Source of the DNA: Pseudomonas sp. PSB18 | GTDB lineage: Bacteria; Pseudomonadota; Gammaproteobacteria; Pseudomonadales; Pseudomonadaceae | Direction: 5' to 3' | NCBI RefSeq assembly: GCF_014596565.1 | Contig: NZ_NOIN01000009.1 | Span: forward strand, 1-64,000 | Length of the DNA: 64,000 nucleotides | In this document: positions 16,233 to 24,930 of the stretch, one piece after another | How positions within the stretch are numbered: the stretch's first letter is position 1 | Layout of the letters: every line of letters starts with the position of its first letter | Program-made: the position numbers and the translations under genes | The notes under the pieces: generated by a model | Told to the model about the DNA's origin: nothing | Seen by the model: only the letters and a program-made list of their open reading frames with translations | Database searches by the model: none

Positions 16233-17055
16233 GGTAGCTCCTCTTGAGCAGCAGTTGATGGACGACGGTCACCAGGGTCATCAACGCCACCAGCACCACG
16301 GCCAGGGCGCTGGCCATGTTCGGGTCCAGGGAGATGTCGCCGGAAACCATGGCGGCGATGCGAATCGGCAGCACGTTGAAATTGCCGGTGGTCAGCGCGT
16401 ACACCGTGGCATAAGCGCCAAGAGCGTTGGCCAGCAGGATCACGAAGGTTCCCAGCAGCGCCGGGGTCAGCACCGGCAGCCCGATGTGCCGCCAGAACTG
16501 CCAGCCGTTGGCGCCCAGCAGCGCGGCGGACTCGCGCCAGTCTTCGCGCAGCGCGTCGAAGGCCGGATAGAGCAGCAGCACGCCCAGGGGGATCTGGAAG
16601 TAGGTATAGAGGATGATCAACCCGGTTTTCGAGTACAGGTTGAAGTCTTCGATGATCCCCGCCTGCTTGAGCATGAGGGTGATGCTGCCGTTGAACCCCA
16701 GCAGAATGATAAAGGCGAACGCCAGGGGCACGCCGGCGAAGTTGCTGGTCATGTTGGCGAAAGCGTTGACGAAGTTGCGCAGCTTCGAATCGACCCGGCG
16801 CAGTGAATAGCTGCCGAGCACTGCGATGATGATCCCGAACACACTGGACCAGAAGCTGATTTCCAGGCTGTGCTGGATCGCTTGCAGGTAGAACTTCGAA
16901 CTGAAGATCTTGCTGAAATTGGCCAGGCCCCAGCCGAACTCTTCCGACTCCAGGCTGTTGACCAGCACCCAGAGCAGCGGGGCGATCTGGAACACGATGA
17001 AGAAAATCGCGAAGGGCACCAGGCACAACGCTGCCAGCCATTTGCCGCGCGTCAT
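16219..17055 (-). CDS. ABC transporter inner-membrane permease (first)
   Basis: 278 residues from ATG 17055 (MTRGKWLAALCLVPF), with about six membrane helices. A longer frame to 17130 would overlap the upstream enzyme gene, so the start five bases after that gene's stop is preferred. The EAA-like loop is near FDALREDWRESAALLGA. It is of the PhnU/PotB/FbpB type that forms a heterodimer with a second permease. Confidence 0.88.
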   Translation of the reverse strand: MTRGKWLAALCLVPFAIFFIVFQIAPLLWVLVNSLESEEFGWGLANFSKIFSSKFYLQAIQHSLEISFWSSVFGIIIAVLGSYSLRRVDSKLRNFVNAFANMTSNFAGVPLAFAFIILLGFNGSITLMLKQAGIIEDFNLYSKTGLIILYTYFQIPLGVLLLYPAFDALREDWRESAALLGANGWQFWRHIGLPVLTPALLGTFVILLANALGAYATVYALTTGNFNVLPIRIAAMVSGDISLDPNMASALAVVLVALMTLVTVVHQLLLKRSYHVSR

Positions 17056-17060
17056 GGCAT

Positions 17061-17867
17061 TCACTTGAGCAACTCCTGGCAATACGGTTTGTCGTGAGCA
17101 ACACCGAGCAACTGGCAAAGGGTGCCGCACAATTCGGTCTGCCGGGGCTTCGCGGCGGGGTCGAGGCTGAAGCTGTCCCCAAGCACGAACAGCGGCACTT
17201 CCCGTTCCTCGGCCAACAGGCCGTTATGGGAACGGTCGTTGTTCATCCCGTGATCGGAAGTCACCAGCACCTGATAACCGCCATCGAGCCAGGCTTGCAG
17301 GTACACCGCCAGGTTGATGTCGGCTGAGCGGGCGCTGTTGCGGTATTGCGGGGTGTCGAGGCCATGCTTGTGGCCGGCATCATCGATATTCATCGGATGC
17401 ACCAGCAAAAAGTTCGGCGAATGGCGCTGACGCAAATGTTCGGCGTCGGCGAACAGGTGGGAATCGGGGTAGTGGTCATTCCAGTAGAAATGCCCGTACT
17501 GGATCGGCAGGTCGGGGTTGTCGGTATGCCGATCCCGTCCAGCCACGAACGGTGAAGCGTTGTAGAGCTCGCTGACCCAATGGTACGCCGCGGCCGCCGT
17601 GCTCAAGCCGCCTTCGGTGGCATAGTGGAAGACGCTGCGCTGGTTCGACAGGCGCGAGACGTTGTTGTGCACGATGCCGCTGTCGATGGGCGCGACGCCG
17701 GTGAGGATGCATTCATAGAGCGGGCGGGACAGGGCCGGCAGTTCACATTCCAGTTTGTAGAGAGCCGCGCGTCCTGCGCTGACGTAAGCCTGCAAATGTC
17801 CCATGGCATGCCGGGCGACTTCGTAATTGAGGCCGTCGAGCACTACCAGGATGACGTTGTGCTTCAT
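17061..17867 (-). CDS. alkaline phosphatase superfamily enzyme (phosphodiesterase/pyrophosphatase-like)
   Basis: 268 residues, no signal peptide, so cytoplasmic. Metal-site motifs of the superfamily are present: VLDGLN (Asp), a PALSRP nucleophile region with Ser where nucleotide pyrophosphatases have Thr, MNIDDAGHKHG (Asp and His) and TSDHGMN followed by SHNG. Family members hydrolyse phosphodiesters, phosphonoacetate or nucleotide pyrophosphates. It sits inside the ABC importer operon, between binding protein and permeases, and most likely cleaves the imported substrate. Exact substrate unknown. Confidence 0.82.
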   Translation of the reverse strand: MKHNVILVVLDGLNYEVARHAMGHLQAYVSAGRAALYKLECELPALSRPLYECILTGVAPIDSGIVHNNVSRLSNQRSVFHYATEGGLSTAAAAYHWVSELYNASPFVAGRDRHTDNPDLPIQYGHFYWNDHYPDSHLFADAEHLRQRHSPNFLLVHPMNIDDAGHKHGLDTPQYRNSARSADINLAVYLQAWLDGGYQVLVTSDHGMNNDRSHNGLLAEEREVPLFVLGDSFSLDPAAKPRQTELCGTLCQLLGVAHDKPYCQELLK

Positions 17868-17918
17868 GGGTACCGGGACTCCGGACAGGAACCAGAAAGC
17901 TCGGATTCACCGCAGCCC

Positions 17919-18009
17919 CTGTGGGAGCGAGCCTGCTCGCGATAGCGCAGTGTCAGTCAACTTCAATATTGAGAAGTAGACCGCTATCGCGAGCAGGCTC
18001 GCTCCCACA
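17919..18009. repeat. inverted REP pair, TGTGGGAGCGAGC class
   Basis: Two facing copies (17919-17948 and 17982-18009) of the palindromic unit CTGTGGGAGCGAGCCTGCTC..., the head-to-head arrangement typical of mobile REP doublets. They lie between the binding-protein gene and the phosphatase-like gene of the ABC operon, where they may tune differential mRNA stability. Confidence 0.9.
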
Positions 18010-18050
18010 ATGGGATCTCCGTTGGGTATCCGAGCGGGCTAACTACCGCT

Positions 18051-19118
18051 TCACTGCATATTGATGATCACTTCTTCCTGCCACTTCTGTGGCAGTGCCT
18101 TGGAGGTCTTCTCCCAGGCATCCGCGTCCTTGATCGGAGTCACGCCTTTATATTGCTCGTTCGGCAGCAGCTTGGCCTTGACCTCTTCCGGCAGCGTCAG
18201 GTGCTCGGCGCGGATCGGCCGGGCATTGCCTTTCGCCAGGTTGATCTGGCCGGCGTCGCTGAAGATGTACTCGCGAGTGAGCTTGGCGGCATTCGGGTGC
18301 TTGGCGTATTTATTGATGATGGTGGTGTAGCCGGAGATGACCGAGCCGTCGGACGGAATCAGCACGACGTAATCATCCGGGTTGGCCATCTTGGCCTTGT
18401 AGCTCAGGCCGTTGAAGTCCCAGACCACGCCGACTTCGACTTCACCCTTTTCCATGGTGGCGATGGTCGGGTTGGCCATGGACAGGCGTCCTTGCTTGGC
18501 GATCTCGGCGAACATCAACAGGGCCGGTTGCAGGTTCTTCTCGTTGCCACCGTTGGCCAGGGCCGCTGCCAGTACGCCGTTGGCGGCCTGGGCCGCGGTG
18601 CTCACGTCACCGATGGAAACCTTGTATTTGCCGGTTTTGAGATCAGCCCATTTGGTGGGTACTTCGGAACCATGCAACAGCTTCTTGTTGACGATGAACG
18701 CGATGGTGCCGGTGTAGGCCAGGGCCCAGTTGCCATCCTTGTCCTTGGCCCAGTCCGGAACCTGTTCCCAGGTGCTTGGCTTGTACGGTTGAACCACGCC
18801 CTGTTTGACCGCAATCGGTCCGAACGCCGCGCCCACGTCACCGATGTCGGCGCTGGCGTTGTCTTTCTCGGCGGCGAATTTGGCGATTTCCTGGGCCGAG
18901 CTCATGTCGGTGTCGACATGTTTCAACCCGTAGGTCTTGGCCAGGTCTTCCCAGGTGCCTTTCCAGTTCGCCCAGTCATCGGGCATGCCGACGCTGTTCA
19001 CGGCGCCTTCCGCTTTCGCAGCGGCTTCCAACGTTTTCAGATCGGTATCAGCGGCCATGGCGGCGGTGCACATGGCAATGGTCGAGCCTAACAGTGATGC
19101 CAGGAAAAGCTGTTTCAT
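18051..19118 (-). CDS. periplasmic substrate-binding protein of the ABC importer
   Basis: 355 residues with a Sec signal peptide (MKQLFLASLLGSTIAMCTAAMA). Type II periplasmic binding fold of the Fe3+/thiamine/2-aminoethylphosphonate group (bacterial solute-binding family 1). It is the first gene of the minus-strand operon, and the space up to the divergent regulator at 19480 holds candidate HutC-type operators at 19176 and 19454. In pseudomonads I recall this gene order next to a GntR regulator. The ligand is not readable from sequence. Confidence 0.9.
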   Translation of the reverse strand: MKQLFLASLLGSTIAMCTAAMAADTDLKTLEAAAKAEGAVNSVGMPDDWANWKGTWEDLAKTYGLKHVDTDMSSAQEIAKFAAEKDNASADIGDVGAAFGPIAVKQGVVQPYKPSTWEQVPDWAKDKDGNWALAYTGTIAFIVNKKLLHGSEVPTKWADLKTGKYKVSIGDVSTAAQAANGVLAAALANGGNEKNLQPALLMFAEIAKQGRLSMANPTIATMEKGEVEVGVVWDFNGLSYKAKMANPDDYVVLIPSDGSVISGYTTIINKYAKHPNAAKLTREYIFSDAGQINLAKGNARPIRAEHLTLPEEVKAKLLPNEQYKGVTPIKDADAWEKTSKALPQKWQEEVIINMQ

Positions 19119-19175
19119 CCGAAGCTCCTATGGGCGTTTTCAACGCGGCGATTGCGGTTGTGTTGGCGGTTATGT

Positions 19176-19187
19176 TGGTCTAGGTCA
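19176..19187. promoter_or_regulatory. TGGTCTAG-type HutC/GntR operator (upstream of binding protein)
   Basis: TGGTCTAGGTCA, ten of twelve matches to the TGGTCTAGACCA palindrome bound by several HutC-subfamily regulators (known for DasR/NagR/PhnF relatives). It lies 58 bases upstream of the binding-protein start. Confidence 0.6.
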
Positions 19188-19453
19188 GCAATACCTGAGC
19201 CAATGTAGGCGAGCCCTGTGACATTTTGATGTCGGCGGTGGATGCACCTACACCGATTCGGTTCGCGCGCAGTGACTGATAGCTAAGCGTAGACCATGGT
19301 TAAACAGCTGATACGAAAGGACTTGGCCGCAAATTTGCACATCTGCGAATCGACCGTTCGGCGGTTCTGTCATCTGTCAGTCATGTGCAGTGCCTAGGCT
19401 TGCAGGAATGAAAGTGGCTCGGTGCATCCACCGATTTCGCCCCGAAACAGTGC

Positions 19454-19465
19454 TGGTCTAGTCCA
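19454..19465. promoter_or_regulatory. TGGTCTAG-type HutC/GntR operator (upstream of regulator)
   Basis: TGGTCTAGTCCA, eleven of twelve matches to TGGTCTAGACCA, ending 14 bases before the regulator ATG. A further half site, TAGACCA, lies near 19289. This position would let the regulator repress itself. Confidence 0.65.
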
Positions 19466-19479
19466 GATAGGTAACGTTG

Positions 19480-20208
19480 ATGCGCGTTGAGACAACCAAA
19501 GCGGTGACAACTATCGGGCAGGTCCTGCAAGAGCAGCTTGACCATGGGTTGCTGGCCCCCGGCAGCAAGCTGCCGGCCGAGCGCAAGCTCAGTGAGCTAT
19601 TCGGCACCACGCGCATCACTGTGCGTGAAGCCTTGTTGCAGCTCGAAGCTCAAGGGCAGATCTATCGCGAGGAACGCCGGGGCTGGTTCGTCTCGCCACC
19701 ACGCCTGGCCTATAACCTGATGCAGCGCAGCCATTTCCACGCCATGGTGACAGCCCAGGGACGGGTACCTTCTACCCAGGTGATTTCGGCTCGCCTGCAG
19801 CCGGCTTCGGCGGCGGTGTGTGCCTGGCTGCAATTGCCGGCCTTGTCGAGCGTGATCCAGATCTGCCGTGTGCGGCGTATCGACGAGCGCCTGGTGTTGT
19901 ATGTCGAGCATTACCTGAACCCGCAGTATTTTCCCGACATTCTCGGGTTCGATCTCAACCAGTCCATGACCGAGTTGTACGCCCGTCATTACGACCTGCA
20001 CTACGGCCGGGTGAAATTCGAAATCGTGCCCACGTCTTTACAGCCCGAAGCCGCTGCGGCGCTGAAAGTCTCGGTGGGCAGCCCCGGGTTGCGGATTGCG
20101 CGGGTCAACTATGACCAGCATCAACGGCTGATCGATTGCGACCTGGAGTTCTGGCGACACGATGCGATTCATGTCGGAGTGGATGTGCTGGAGGCGGCGT
20201 CAGATTGA
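19480..20208 (+). CDS. GntR-family regulator with UTRA domain (HutC subfamily)
   Basis: 242 residues. N-terminal winged helix (LLAPGSKLPAERKLSELFG..RITVREALLQLEAQG) and a C-terminal UTRA ligand-binding domain (from about residue 85). Divergent from the ABC importer, so it is probably its ligand-responsive repressor, resembling PhnF/PhnR-type regulators of phosphonate uptake. ATG at 19480 is used; the frame also opens at a TTG one codon earlier. TGGTCTAG palindromes occur in the shared control region. The effector is presumably the imported compound or its cleavage product. Confidence 0.9.
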   Translation: MRVETTKAVTTIGQVLQEQLDHGLLAPGSKLPAERKLSELFGTTRITVREALLQLEAQGQIYREERRGWFVSPPRLAYNLMQRSHFHAMVTAQGRVPSTQVISARLQPASAAVCAWLQLPALSSVIQICRVRRIDERLVLYVEHYLNPQYFPDILGFDLNQSMTELYARHYDLHYGRVKFEIVPTSLQPEAAAALKVSVGSPGLRIARVNYDQHQRLIDCDLEFWRHDAIHVGVDVLEAASD

Positions 20209-20382
20209 CTCGTTGAGTTTGGTCATGATCCTGAACAGGACTGTGGCGAGGATCAGCAGCATGCCGATCCACATGGCGAAGACCCCGACGTTCTTGTCAC
20301 GAAAATTGAAGCCGATGGCCAGCAGGATCATGCCGGCGAGGATGGGCACCAGCATGGCGTTGAAGATGGACGAGGGAATCAT
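20200..20382 (-). CDS. small two-helix inner-membrane protein
   Basis: 60 residues, mostly two hydrophobic helices (AMLVPILAGMILLAIGF and GVFAMWIGMLLILATVLF) joined by a short charged loop. It ends nine bases inside the convergent regulator gene. No function known to me. The clean membrane pattern supports a real gene. Confidence 0.6.
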   Translation of the reverse strand: MIPSSIFNAMLVPILAGMILLAIGFNFRDKNVGVFAMWIGMLLILATVLFRIMTKLNESI

Positions 20383-20460
20383 GGTGACGGCCTTGTCGGG
20401 GGGATAAGGTCAGTCTAGCTGGGGTTTTGCGAGGTCGGGATGACCTGCATCAAACGCTGT

Positions 20461-20490
20461 TGTGGCGAGGGGATAAATCCCCTCGCCACA
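20461..20490. repeat. REP palindrome, GTGGCGAGGGG class
   Basis: Perfect palindrome TGTGGCGAGGGGATAAATCC and complement, 14 bases downstream of the aminopeptidase stop. It is identical to the copies at 49174 and 55375. Confidence 0.88.
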
Positions 20491-20503
20491 AGGAATAGGC
20501 TAG

Positions 20504-21793
20504 TCAGGGCAACTCACGACTGGCGTAGAACGCACTCAGCACTTTCACCAGATGCGCCAGATCATGGCTGCCGCACAGTTCGCGGATCGAATGCATGGCG
20601 AAGGTCGGCAGGCCGATGTCCACGGTGCGTACGCCCAACTGGCTGGCGGTGATCGGGCCGATGGTCGAGCCGCACCCCATGTCGCTGCGTACCACGAAGC
20701 TCTGCACCGGTACTTCTTCGGCCATGCACAGGTGGCGGAAGAACCCGGCGGTTTCGCTGTTGGTGGCATAGCGCTGGTTGCTGTTGACCTTGATGACCGG
20801 CCCGGCGTTGAGCTTGGGGCCATGGTTGGCGTCATGTTTGTCGGCGTAGTTGGGGTGCACGCCGTGGGCGTTATCCGCGGAAACCAGCAGGGATTTCTGA
20901 ATGGTCCGTACGAACTCTTCGCCTTCAGGCAGCAGGCGACGCAGGGTCTGTTCCAGCATCGGGCCGTCGGCGCCACAGGCCGAGCAGGAGCCCACTTCCT
21001 CGTGATCGTTGCACACCAGCACGCAGGTTTCTTCCGAGTCGGCGTTGAGCAAGGCCTGCAGGCCCGCGTAGCACGACAGCAGGTTGTCCAGGCGCGCGCC
21101 GGCAATGAAGTCGCCATGCAAGCCGATGATCGCGGCGCTCTGGGTGTCGTAGAAACTCAACTCGTAGTCGAGCACCACGTCGGCGTTCAGGCCGTGTTCG
21201 CGGGCCAACTGGTCAGTGAGTACGGCACGGAAGTCGACGCGCTCGTCGCCGGCGAACTGCGCGAGGATTGGCGGCAGTTCGTTCTGCGGGTTGATGGCCC
21301 AGCCCTGGTTGGCTTCGCGATTGAGGTGGATGGCCAGGTTTGGGATCGTGGCAATGGGTGCCTTGAAGTCGATCAGTTGGCTTTCGACCTTGCCGTCCCG
21401 GCGGAAGGTGACGCGTCCGGCCAGGGACAGGTCGCGGTCGAACCACGGCGCCAGCAGCGCGCCGCCGTACACTTCCACCCCCAGTTGCCAGAAGCCGTGA
21501 CGTTGCAGCTCAGGCTGGGGCTTGACCCGCAGGCAAGGGCTGTCGGTGTGGGCGCCGACCAGGCGGATGCCGTCGTGCAGCGGCGCGTTGCGGCCCAGCT
21601 TGAAGGCGATGATCGAAGAGTCGTTGCGCGTGACGTAATAGCGACCGTTGGCCTCGGTGGCCCAGGTCTCGCGTTCGTCGAGGCGCTGATAACCCGCCGC
21701 CTCCAGGCGTTGGGCAAGGCTGGCGGTGGCATGGAACGGGGTAGGGGAGGCCTTGAGGAAATCGATCAGGCCCTGGTTCAACTCTGCGCGCAT
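20504..21793 (-). CDS. apeB: M18 family aminopeptidase
   Basis: 429 residues, cytoplasmic zinc aminopeptidase that removes N-terminal residues (aspartyl aminopeptidase family). Zinc and catalytic signatures: GAHTDSPCLRVKP (His, Asp), CNDHEEVGS (Asp, Glu, Glu) and MGCGSTIGP near the C-terminus with its trailing His. The frame continues upstream to 22120, but that part carries REP sequence and is not coding. ATG 21793 has GGAG at good spacing. In P. aeruginosa the orthologue also sits next to rluA and the min genes, as I recall. Confidence 0.93.
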   Translation of the reverse strand: MRAELNQGLIDFLKASPTPFHATASLAQRLEAAGYQRLDERETWATEANGRYYVTRNDSSIIAFKLGRNAPLHDGIRLVGAHTDSPCLRVKPQPELQRHGFWQLGVEVYGGALLAPWFDRDLSLAGRVTFRRDGKVESQLIDFKAPIATIPNLAIHLNREANQGWAINPQNELPPILAQFAGDERVDFRAVLTDQLAREHGLNADVVLDYELSFYDTQSAAIIGLHGDFIAGARLDNLLSCYAGLQALLNADSEETCVLVCNDHEEVGSCSACGADGPMLEQTLRRLLPEGEEFVRTIQKSLLVSADNAHGVHPNYADKHDANHGPKLNAGPVIKVNSNQRYATNSETAGFFRHLCMAEEVPVQSFVVRSDMGCGSTIGPITASQLGVRTVDIGLPTFAMHSIRELCGSHDLAHLVKVLSAFYASRELP

Positions 21794-21880
21794 AAATAGC
21801 TCCAGACAGCAATGGGCGGAGTTTACCGTATTGGCCGTTGATAGGGAGGGGGCTGAAGTCGATGTTGACTGGGCTGTCCT

Positions 21881-21973
21881 CATCGCGAGCAGGCTCGCTC
21901 CCACAGGTATTTGCGCTGAACACGGAACCTGTATTCGACGAAGATCCCTGTGGGAGCGAGCCTGCTCGCGATG
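21881..21973. repeat. inverted REP pair, TGTGGGAGCGAGC class
   Basis: Two facing units at 21881-21905 and 21949-21973, filling the gap between rluA and apeB. Confidence 0.9.
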
Positions 21974-21989
21974 AGAACGCCGCAATCCT

Positions 21990-22625
21990 TCAGAACGGCG
22001 CCGGGCACTCGAAGCGCAGGCGCTCGCCGCTTTGCGGATGGGTGAAGCTGAGCATGCTGGCGTGCAGGCACAAGCGGGGCCAGGCGGCCAGGGCCTGCGG
22101 GTGGGCATAGAGGCCGTCACCCAGGAGCGGATGGCCGATGGACAGCATGTGCACGCGTAGCTGGTGCGAGCGTCCGGTGATGGGCGTCAGTTCGACCCTG
22201 CACCAATCGCCACAACGTTCCAGTACGCGCCAGAAGGTCAGGGCGTGCTTGCCATGCTCATGGTCGACCACGTGGCGGGGCTTGGTCGGCGGGTCGTAGC
22301 GCAGGGGCAGATCAATGCTGCCGCTGTCCAGCTCCGGTTGGCCCCAGCACAACGCGGTGTAGGCCTTTTCGGTTTCCCGGTCATGAAACTGCCGGGACAG
22401 TTCGCGATGGGTGTCCGGGTCCCGGGCCAGCAGGATGATGCCCGACGTCTCCCAATCCAGTCGGTGCACGATGCGTGCTTCCGGGTAGCCATTTTCCTGC
22501 AGGCGGGTGATCAGGCAGTCCTTGTTGTCGTCGGCCCGACCGGGCACCGACAGCAGCAGGGTCGGCTTGTCGACCACCAGGACGGCGGCGTCCTGATGAA
22601 TGATGCGGATGTTGGAAAGGGGCAT
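21990..22625 (-). CDS. rluA: dual-specificity RNA pseudouridine synthase RluA
   Basis: 211 residues, close to the 219 of E. coli RluA. Converts U746 of 23S rRNA and U32 of several tRNAs to pseudouridine. The catalytic motif HRLDWETSGIILLA holds the essential Asp; later GRSHQLRVHM and GDGLY motifs are family hallmarks. There is no S4 domain, as expected for RluA as opposed to RluC/RluD. ATG at 22625 (MPLSNIRIIHQ) is preferred to a longer frame at 22652. It lies downstream of minE with a REP pair between. Confidence 0.93.
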   Translation of the reverse strand: MPLSNIRIIHQDAAVLVVDKPTLLLSVPGRADDNKDCLITRLQENGYPEARIVHRLDWETSGIILLARDPDTHRELSRQFHDRETEKAYTALCWGQPELDSGSIDLPLRYDPPTKPRHVVDHEHGKHALTFWRVLERCGDWCRVELTPITGRSHQLRVHMLSIGHPLLGDGLYAHPQALAAWPRLCLHASMLSFTHPQSGERLRFECPAPF

Positions 22626-22675
22626 TGAAAACAGTCTCGGTACAAACGCCAACGGCGGCTCGGATCCATTCCCTG

Positions 22676-22765
22676 TGTGGGAGCGAGCCTGCTCGCGATT
22701 GCAGTGGTCCAGCTTGCATTGAAGCTGAAGGGTCCACCGTCATCGCGAGCAGGCTCGCTCCCACA
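22676..22765. repeat. inverted REP pair, TGTGGGAGCGAGC class
   Basis: Facing units at 22676-22699 and 22741-22765, between minE and rluA. Confidence 0.9.
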
Positions 22766-22805
22766 TAGGTTCAGGCCCGAGCCGCCGTGGCTCCAGCTGG
22801 ATCGA

Positions 22806-23060
22806 TCAGCGATCCGGCAGGGTGATATTGAGTTCCAGAATCGAGCAGCTACCCTGGCTTTCCAGTGCGACATGGACGTCATCGTTGCCGATATTGACGT
22901 ACTTGCGGATCACTTCGACCAGTTCCTTCTGCAAGGAGGGCAGGTAGTCCGGGGTGCTGCGTTGGCCGCGTTCGTGCGCCACGATGATCTGTAGACGCTC
23001 TTTCGCGACCGAGGCGGTACTGGGCTTTTTGTTGGCACGAAAGAAGTCAAAAAGGTTCAT
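22806..23060 (-). CDS. minE: cell division topological specificity factor MinE
   Basis: 84 residues, the usual MinE size. The N-terminal amphipathic/MinD-binding part (MNLFDFFRANKKPSTASVAK, then ERLQIIVAHER) and the C-terminal dimerisation domain are evident. MinE stimulates the MinD ATPase and drives pole-to-pole oscillation. Its ATG overlaps the minD stop by one base (TAATG), so it is coupled to minD. Confidence 0.97.
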   Translation of the reverse strand: MNLFDFFRANKKPSTASVAKERLQIIVAHERGQRSTPDYLPSLQKELVEVIRKYVNIGNDDVHVALESQGSCSILELNITLPDR

Positions 23061-23872
23061 TACCTACCTCCAAACAGGCGCTCGAAGAATCCCTTCTTCT
23101 CGACGTTGAGGAACCGGTGTTCCAGGTCTTTGCCCAGCAGACGGTCGACAGTATCGCTGTAGGCCTGGCCGGCGTCGCTCTGGTCGTCGAGGATCACCGG
23201 GACGCCCTGGTTGGAAGCCTTGAGCACCGCCTGGGATTCCGGGATCACGCCGAGCAGGCGTACCGCGAGGATTTCCTTGACGTCTTCGACACCGAGCATT
23301 TCGCCCTTTTCCACGCGCTCCGGGTGATAGCGGGTGATCAGCAGGTGTTCCTTGATCGGCTCTTCGCCCTTCTCGGCGCGACGGGATTTGCTCGCCAGCA
23401 GGCCCAGCATGCGATCGGAGTCACGTACCGAGGACACTTCCGGGTTGGTCACGACAATCGCTTCGTCAGCGAAGTACATCGCCAGGTGGGCACCTTTCTC
23501 GATACCGGCCGGGGAGTCGCAGACCACGAACTCGAACTGTTCCTTGAGATCCATCAGGACTTTTTCCACGCCTTCCTGGGTCAGCGCGTCTTTGTCGCGG
23601 GTCTGGCTGGCGGCCAGCACGTAGAGGTTCTCAAGGCGCTTGTCCTTGATCAGGGCCTGTTGCAGGTTCGCTTCGCCATTGACGACGTTGACGAAGTCAT
23701 AGACCACGCGCCGCTCGCAACCCATGATCAGGTCGAGGTTACGCAGGCCGACGTCGAAGTCGACGATGACAGTCTTGTGGCCGCGCAGTGCGAGGCCGGT
23801 ACCGATAGCGGCGCTGGTGGTGGTCTTACCCACACCACCCTTGCCGGATGTAACCACGAGAATCTTGGCCAA
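23060..23872 (-). CDS. minD: septum site-determining ATPase MinD
   Basis: 270 residues. Deviant Walker A KGGVGKTT near the N-terminus, switch regions VDFDVGLRNLD and CDSPAGIEKG, and a C-terminal membrane-targeting amphipathic helix (EKKGFFERLFGGR). It recruits MinC to the membrane away from midcell. It is separated from minC by about 200 bases, so minDE may have an extra promoter. Confidence 0.98.
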   Translation of the reverse strand: MAKILVVTSGKGGVGKTTTSAAIGTGLALRGHKTVIVDFDVGLRNLDLIMGCERRVVYDFVNVVNGEANLQQALIKDKRLENLYVLAASQTRDKDALTQEGVEKVLMDLKEQFEFVVCDSPAGIEKGAHLAMYFADEAIVVTNPEVSSVRDSDRMLGLLASKSRRAEKGEEPIKEHLLITRYHPERVEKGEMLGVEDVKEILAVRLLGVIPESQAVLKASNQGVPVILDDQSDAGQAYSDTVDRLLGKDLEHRFLNVEKKGFFERLFGGR

Positions 23873-24074
23873 GGTGTTTCACCCCTAAGGAAAAAGGACG
23901 TTGTCCGTCCTTGAAAAACATCTCTTGAAAACTGCTGCAATTGGACAGGCTTGGCTGGAATAGGGTGCTGGGCCGGGTTTACCTCCGGTAAACACTGCCT
24001 GATCCTTTTTTCCTACGTCGTTTTAGCCGTTTTCGCTACGTTTTAGAGATGCTTGGAAAATGCGGCAGTATCCG
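23873..24074 (-). promoter_or_regulatory. minC-minD intergenic region with an inverted repeat
   Basis: About 200 bases without a gene. A 7-bp inverted repeat GTTTACC-TCC-GGTAAAC lies at 23977-23993 and lacks a T-run, so an operator or mRNA hairpin is more likely than a terminator. A run of T and AT-rich sequence at 24004-24015 could contribute to a minDE promoter. Confidence 0.35.
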
Positions 24075-24812
24075 TTAAAGCCGAATGATGTTCAACACGT
24101 CGCCCGACAGGCTGACCTGCACGCCGGCCCCCCACAGCGGGTCACGGCGTAAATCTTCGGAAACCTTGTACTGTCCGGCGATGGAGAGCAGTTCAGCGCT
24201 CAATTGCTGGCAGAAAATCCTGGCTTTCGTGTCACCCTTGACGCCGGCCAGCGCGCGGCCGCGCATCGGACCGTATACATGGATGTTGCCATCGGCCAGA
24301 AGTTCCGCCCCCGGGCTGACCGAGGACACTACGACCAGATCGCCACCCTGGGCATAAATCTGCTGTCCGCCGCGCACGGGCGAGGTAATGACCCGGGTCG
24401 GCTTGACCTCGGGCGCCGGCGGTTTTTCCGGTTTTTTCGCCGCTTCGGCCGGGGCCGGTTCCAACAAACGCTCCCGGGCGCCGGACGGTGGTAGCACCGG
24501 AATGTCCACGGCGATGGCGGCGGCGATGTCTTCGATGCGGCTGGCGCGGATTGCCAGGGTGCGCAGGCCATGCTGGCGGCAGACGCGCATCAGGCCCGGC
24601 AGGTCCACCGAGCCCTCGTTGGCCGGCAGCTTGTCCAGGGCCAGCACCAGCGGGGCATTGCTGAAGAAATTCGGCGCCTGGGCGACTTTGGCCGCGAGCT
24701 GCCGGTCAAGGCCCTCCAGGTCGTTGCGGGCCAGCTCCAGCACCGTAATGGCGAGCATGCTGCCCTTCAGCTGGAACACGGGATCTTGGTCTAGCGGTTC
24801 GGTTTGGCTCAT
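24075..24812 (-). CDS. minC: septum site-determining protein MinC
   Basis: 245 residues. N-terminal FtsZ-inhibiting domain, a Pro/Ala/Lys-rich linker (EPAPAEAAKKPEKPPAPE) and the C-terminal beta-helix that dimerises and binds MinD (GGQQIYAQGGDLVVVSSVSP, then HVYGPMRGRALAG). The start at 24812 (MSQTEPLDQDPVFQLKG) is preferred to an 8-codon longer frame. First gene of the minus-strand min cluster, divergent from the lipid A acyltransferase. Confidence 0.96.
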   Translation of the reverse strand: MSQTEPLDQDPVFQLKGSMLAITVLELARNDLEGLDRQLAAKVAQAPNFFSNAPLVLALDKLPANEGSVDLPGLMRVCRQHGLRTLAIRASRIEDIAAAIAVDIPVLPPSGARERLLEPAPAEAAKKPEKPPAPEVKPTRVITSPVRGGQQIYAQGGDLVVVSSVSPGAELLADGNIHVYGPMRGRALAGVKGDTKARIFCQQLSAELLSIAGQYKVSEDLRRDPLWGAGVQVSLSGDVLNIIRL

Positions 24813-24930
24813 GGTCGGCGTACAACGGCTTGTCACTAAAAGTGCCGAGACTTATAACGAGATCGTCCGCGAGCCGCAAGCCGGGTCGAACGATGTAGAA
24901 TGCGCGGCCCATGTCTTTATGGAAGCTGTA

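Noticed and set aside
20552..21799. 415-codon open frame antisense to the M18 aminopeptidase
   Set aside because: Shadow frame, no family motif; the opposite strand has all zinc ligands.
21794..22120. N-terminal extension of the aminopeptidase
   Set aside because: The extra ~109 codons run through a REP doublet and into rluA; ATG 21793 has a good ribosome site.
24388..24930. N-terminal extension of the lipid A acyltransferase
   Set aside because: It overlaps minC on the other strand, and the family begins at the MDRPRF start.
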